This document shows, piece by piece, positions 5,311 through 7,354 of a stretch of 7,354 nucleotides of DNA. The stretch is from assembly GCA_021791455.1 (NCBI GenBank), contig JAJYWM010000336.1, forward strand, positions 1-7,354, given 5' to 3'. The first letter of the stretch is position 1; every line of letters starts with the position of its first letter. Under the pieces are notes generated by a model. The model was not told where the DNA came from. It did no database searches and worked only from the letters and a program-made list of their open reading frames with translations. The DNA comes from a bacterium (GTDB lineage: Bacteria > Chloroflexota > Dormibacteria > UBA8260 > Bog-877). The position numbers were made by a program, and so were the translations under genes.

Positions 5311-6578
5311 AAGTCTTGGTCGTCGGCTCTTCGGACCGCGGCCAGGAGAGAGAGCGCGCCGAGTGCCACCTGGGGCCTGTCGCTCCACTCCTCCGGGCAA
5401 TGGCTGCGGCCCTCCCTGGACGGTATGAACAGCATTCCCATGGGTGCCAGGCGAGCGATGTGGGCCGCGTCGTGGCTGGCCCAGGATGGAACCTCCAGGG
5501 GCCCGGCGCCGACATCCGCCACCGCTTCGGCCAGTGCTCGCCGCAGCGCTGGATGCGTGGGAACGGGCGGCTCCTGTGAGATCCACTCGACATTGGCGCG
5601 AACCGACCTTCGAGAGGCGACCCTGTCCACCAGGCGGGTCAGCTCCGACGAGCGCTCCCTCAGCCAATCCGCCTCAGTGCTCCGCATCTCCGCCACCAGG
5701 ACTGCCGCGCTGGGGACCACGTTGGGCGAGTTTGGCTCAACCGTGATGCGCCCTGCGGTGGCGACACCATCCCCATCCCTCCCCGCTCGCCCGAGCGCGT
5801 CGATCCCGGTGATGACCTCTGCCGCAGCCTGCAGAGCGTCTTGGCGTTCACCCATCGGGGTCGTGCCGGCATGGTCGGCGCGCCCCGTGAGGGTGATCGC
5901 GGCGCGCGATATCCCCGCAATCGCGGTCACGACGCCGAGGGGTCGGCGGGCACGCTCCAGCCGGCTCGCCTGCTCGATGTGCAACTCCAGATAGGCATGC
6001 ACGGAACCAGGGGCCCAGACGGCGCCGCCAAGCTCTGCCGGACGAGCCCCCAGGCTCTTGAGCGCTTCTCCGAGGCTGTTTCCGCTGATGTCTCTCAGAG
6101 CTAGGTGCGAGGGGGTGAGATGCCCGGTGACGGCCCTGCTGCCAAGACAGCTGATCCCGAAGGCGTTGGGCTCCTCGCCTGTGAAGTCCACCACCCGCAG
6201 CGGGTGCCGCAGCGTCGGCCCCGTCGCCACGAGCCGTCTCCCCACCTCGATCGCCGCTGCCACCCCCAGCATCCCATCGAAGCGTCCGCCGCCGAGCACG
6301 GTGTCGGTGTGCGAGCCAACGACCAGGGCGGGCAGACGGGGATCAGATCCCGGGATCGTCCCGATCAGGTTTCCGGCGGCATCGTCGACCACCGTAAGAC
6401 CGGCACCCTTCATCAGCAGTCTGGTATGCCGCCGGGACTCCTGGTAGGCCGCACTGAAGACCCGGCGCGTCCACCCGGGCGTCCCAGGCTCGACGAACTC
6501 CGCGAGCGTCATGATGGTGTCCCAGGTCCGCTCTGCCCAGTCCTCTCGGGCCGCCGCCGCAGGCGCTCCTGCTTCCAT
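5307..6578 (-). CDS. M20-family amidohydrolase (allantoate / N-carbamoyl-L-amino-acid hydrolase type)
   Basis: This 423-residue cytoplasmic metallohydrolase belongs to the hydantoinase/carbamoylase branch of peptidase family M20, which cleaves N-carbamoyl or ureido groups (L-carbamoyl-amino acids, beta-ureidopropionate, allantoate). Probable metal ligands are visible: H90 in GSHTDT, D101 in GGRFDGMLGV, E135-E136 in TGEEPNAFG, H200 in ELHIEQ and H393 in GRSHCPEEW. The lid/dimerisation domain shows GRADHAGTTPMGERQDAL, diagnostic of this branch. The N-terminal DAAGNLIGTIPG and the length (family about 400-430) agree. I chose ATG 6578; an in-frame ATG at 6635 would add 19 residues of unlike composition and nearly touch the divergent HD gene. 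The stop shares CTAG with the convergent flavin-barrel gene. Without pyrimidine- or purine-degradation neighbours the exact substrate is open; dihydropyrimidinase or allantoinase genes nearby would decide. Confidence 0.9.
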   Translation of the reverse strand: MEAGAPAAAAREDWAERTWDTIMTLAEFVEPGTPGWTRRVFSAAYQESRRHTRLLMKGAGLTVVDDAAGNLIGTIPGSDPRLPALVVGSHTDTVLGGGRFDGMLGVAAAIEVGRRLVATGPTLRHPLRVVDFTGEEPNAFGISCLGSRAVTGHLTPSHLALRDISGNSLGEALKSLGARPAELGGAVWAPGSVHAYLELHIEQASRLERARRPLGVVTAIAGISRAAITLTGRADHAGTTPMGERQDALQAAAEVITGIDALGRAGRDGDGVATAGRITVEPNSPNVVPSAAVLVAEMRSTEADWLRERSSELTRLVDRVASRRSVRANVEWISQEPPVPTHPALRRALAEAVADVGAGPLEVPSWASHDAAHIARLAPMGMLFIPSREGRSHCPEEWSDRPQVALGALSLLAAVRRADDQDF

Positions 6579-6641
6579 CGTGGCAAAGCTATCAGGAGCC
6601 CGCGCTTGTGCGCACGGCGGGCGACCTGCTTTCATGGTCGC

Positions 6642-7193
6642 GTGCCCACTCGTGACGACGCCCTGGCCCTCCTCTACGACCAGACCAAGGGCGACAGCCT
6701 GCGTCGGCACGGGCTGGCGGTGGAGGCTGTGATGCGCGCGGCCGCCGGTCGTGCGGGCGGCGATCCCGAGACATTTGGGATCACGGGACTGTTGCACGAC
6801 TTCGACTACGAGGCGCACCCTGAAGAGCACCCGTTCTGGGGTAGGCCGGTTCTGGAGGCCCGCGGATACCCAGAGGAGATAGTCCTGGCGATCCAGGGGC
6901 ACGCCAACTTCAGCGGGGTGCCGCGCGAGAGCGAGCTCTCGAAGTGGCTCTTCGCTCTGGACGAGCTGACCGGATTCGTCATGGCGGTGGCGATGGTGCA
7001 GCCCGGGCGAGCGGTGGGCTCGGTCCGGTTCGCATCGGTGCGCAAGAAGCTCAAGGACAAGGCGTTCGCGCGCAGCGTCAGTCGCGACGATATCAACCAA
7101 GGCGCCGCCGAACTGGGAGTCGACCTTGAGGAGCTGGTCGGATTGGTGGTGACGGCCCTTGAGCCCCACGCTGCGGAGCTGGGCCTCTCCTGA
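6642..7193 (+). CDS. HD-domain hydrolase
   Basis: This 183-residue protein belongs to the HD superfamily of metal-dependent phosphohydrolases, which act on phosphomonoesters or phosphodiesters, often nucleotides. The metal ligands appear in order: H23 (SLRRHGLAVE), H52-D53 (GLLHDFDYE), H63 (EEHPFWG), H87 (IQGHANF) and D107 (FALDELTG). The C-terminal half has RKKLKDKAFARSVSR and a final helical stretch. This layout matches the small stand-alone HD or HDIG-like proteins annotated in many bacteria as hydrolases of unknown substrate. The GTG at 6642 is the first plausible start that keeps the N-terminal helix (RDDALALLYDQ); its ribosome binding site is weak. It is divergent from the amidohydrolase with 63 bases between starts, so the two may share a control region. 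After the stop about 100 C-rich bases lead to tRNA-Ser. Confidence 0.85.
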   Translation: MPTRDDALALLYDQTKGDSLRRHGLAVEAVMRAAAGRAGGDPETFGITGLLHDFDYEAHPEEHPFWGRPVLEARGYPEEIVLAIQGHANFSGVPRESELSKWLFALDELTGFVMAVAMVQPGRAVGSVRFASVRKKLKDKAFARSVSRDDINQGAAELGVDLEELVGLVVTALEPHAAELGLS

Positions 7194-7250
7194 CGGCCCC
7201 CGGCCACCCTTCCCCGCCACCCCGGCCGCGCCCCGACCACGACCGCTTGG

Positions 7251-7278
7251 TTGGCCCTCGGGGACGATTGAATATACT
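7251..7278 (+). promoter_or_regulatory. Promoter of tRNA-Ser
   Basis: TTGGCC (7251-7256) and TATACT (7273-7278) are separated by 16 bases, a fair sigma-70-type match. The tRNA begins 20 bases after the -10, as expected for a tRNA gene. Confidence 0.55.
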
Positions 7279-7297
7279 CGGTCCTCAATCCCTTTAT

Positions 7298-7354
7298 GGG
7301 GAGGTGGCTGAGTGGCCGAAAGCGCCCGCCTGCTAAGCGGGTGACGGGGTAAAA
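7298..7354 (+). tRNA. tRNA-Ser (GCU), 3' end cut by window
   Basis: The acceptor 5' strand GGGGAGG (7298-7304) is followed by TG, then a three-pair D arm GCT/AGC, and the anticodon stem CCCGC/GCGGG around CTGCTAA, whose anticodon is GCT. The sequence then enters the long variable arm typical of serine tRNAs (TGACGGGGTAAAA...) and runs off the window. The T arm and 3' acceptor strand are not visible. Confidence 0.93.

Noticed and set aside
6105..6641. N-terminal extension of the HD frame back to 6105
   Set aside because: It is antisense to the amidohydrolase, whose motifs are intact there; HD proteins of this size begin near GTG 6642.
6579..7220. N-terminal extension of the amidohydrolase frame to 7220
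   Set aside because: It lies antisense to the HD gene, lacks similarity to the family, and the family's normal N-terminus fits ATG 6578.

Overview
This window is strongly GC-rich and densely coded, with several GTG and TTG starts. The EtfB protein has the GTESTDGYTG-type motif common in Actinomycetota. Together these suggest a high-GC actinobacterium or a related lineage such as Dormibacterota or Chloroflexota. This placement is inference; no rRNA or marker gene is present.

Left half (about 244-4216, minus strand). A probable operon reads right to left: etfB, etfA, an FHA-domain protein, a 56-residue single-membrane-span protein that is easy to miss, and an HNH endonuclease. Gaps between genes are 1 to about 30 bases. 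EtfB and EtfA form the FAD-containing electron-transfer flavoprotein. The FHA gene is split by a +1 frame change near 1510. Joined, it would encode 443 residues: an N-terminal FHA domain and a region that I read as a PilT/CpaF-type secretion-ATPase fold whose Walker A motif and signature histidine are lost. This is the most unusual item in the window. Positions 1-243 hold no recognisable gene.

Middle (4217-4905). Between etfB and tRNA-Asp lies a divergent promoter region. A complete tRNA-Asp(GUC) with encoded CCA is on the plus strand. It is followed by about 450 bases in which I see no convincing gene.

Right half (4906-7354). A small pyridoxamine-phosphate-oxidase-like flavin-barrel protein (plus) converges on an M20-family amidohydrolase of the allantoate/N-carbamoyl-amino-acid type (minus); their stop codons share one CTAG. 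Divergent from the amidohydrolase is an HD-domain hydrolase (plus). The window ends inside a tRNA-Ser(GCU) preceded by a good promoter.

No insertion sequence, integrase, CRISPR array or phage gene was seen. I do not claim a complete new defence or metabolic system. The parts that may be undescribed are the FHA plus degenerate-ATPase protein, its small membrane partner, and their linkage to etfBA and an HNH nuclease.
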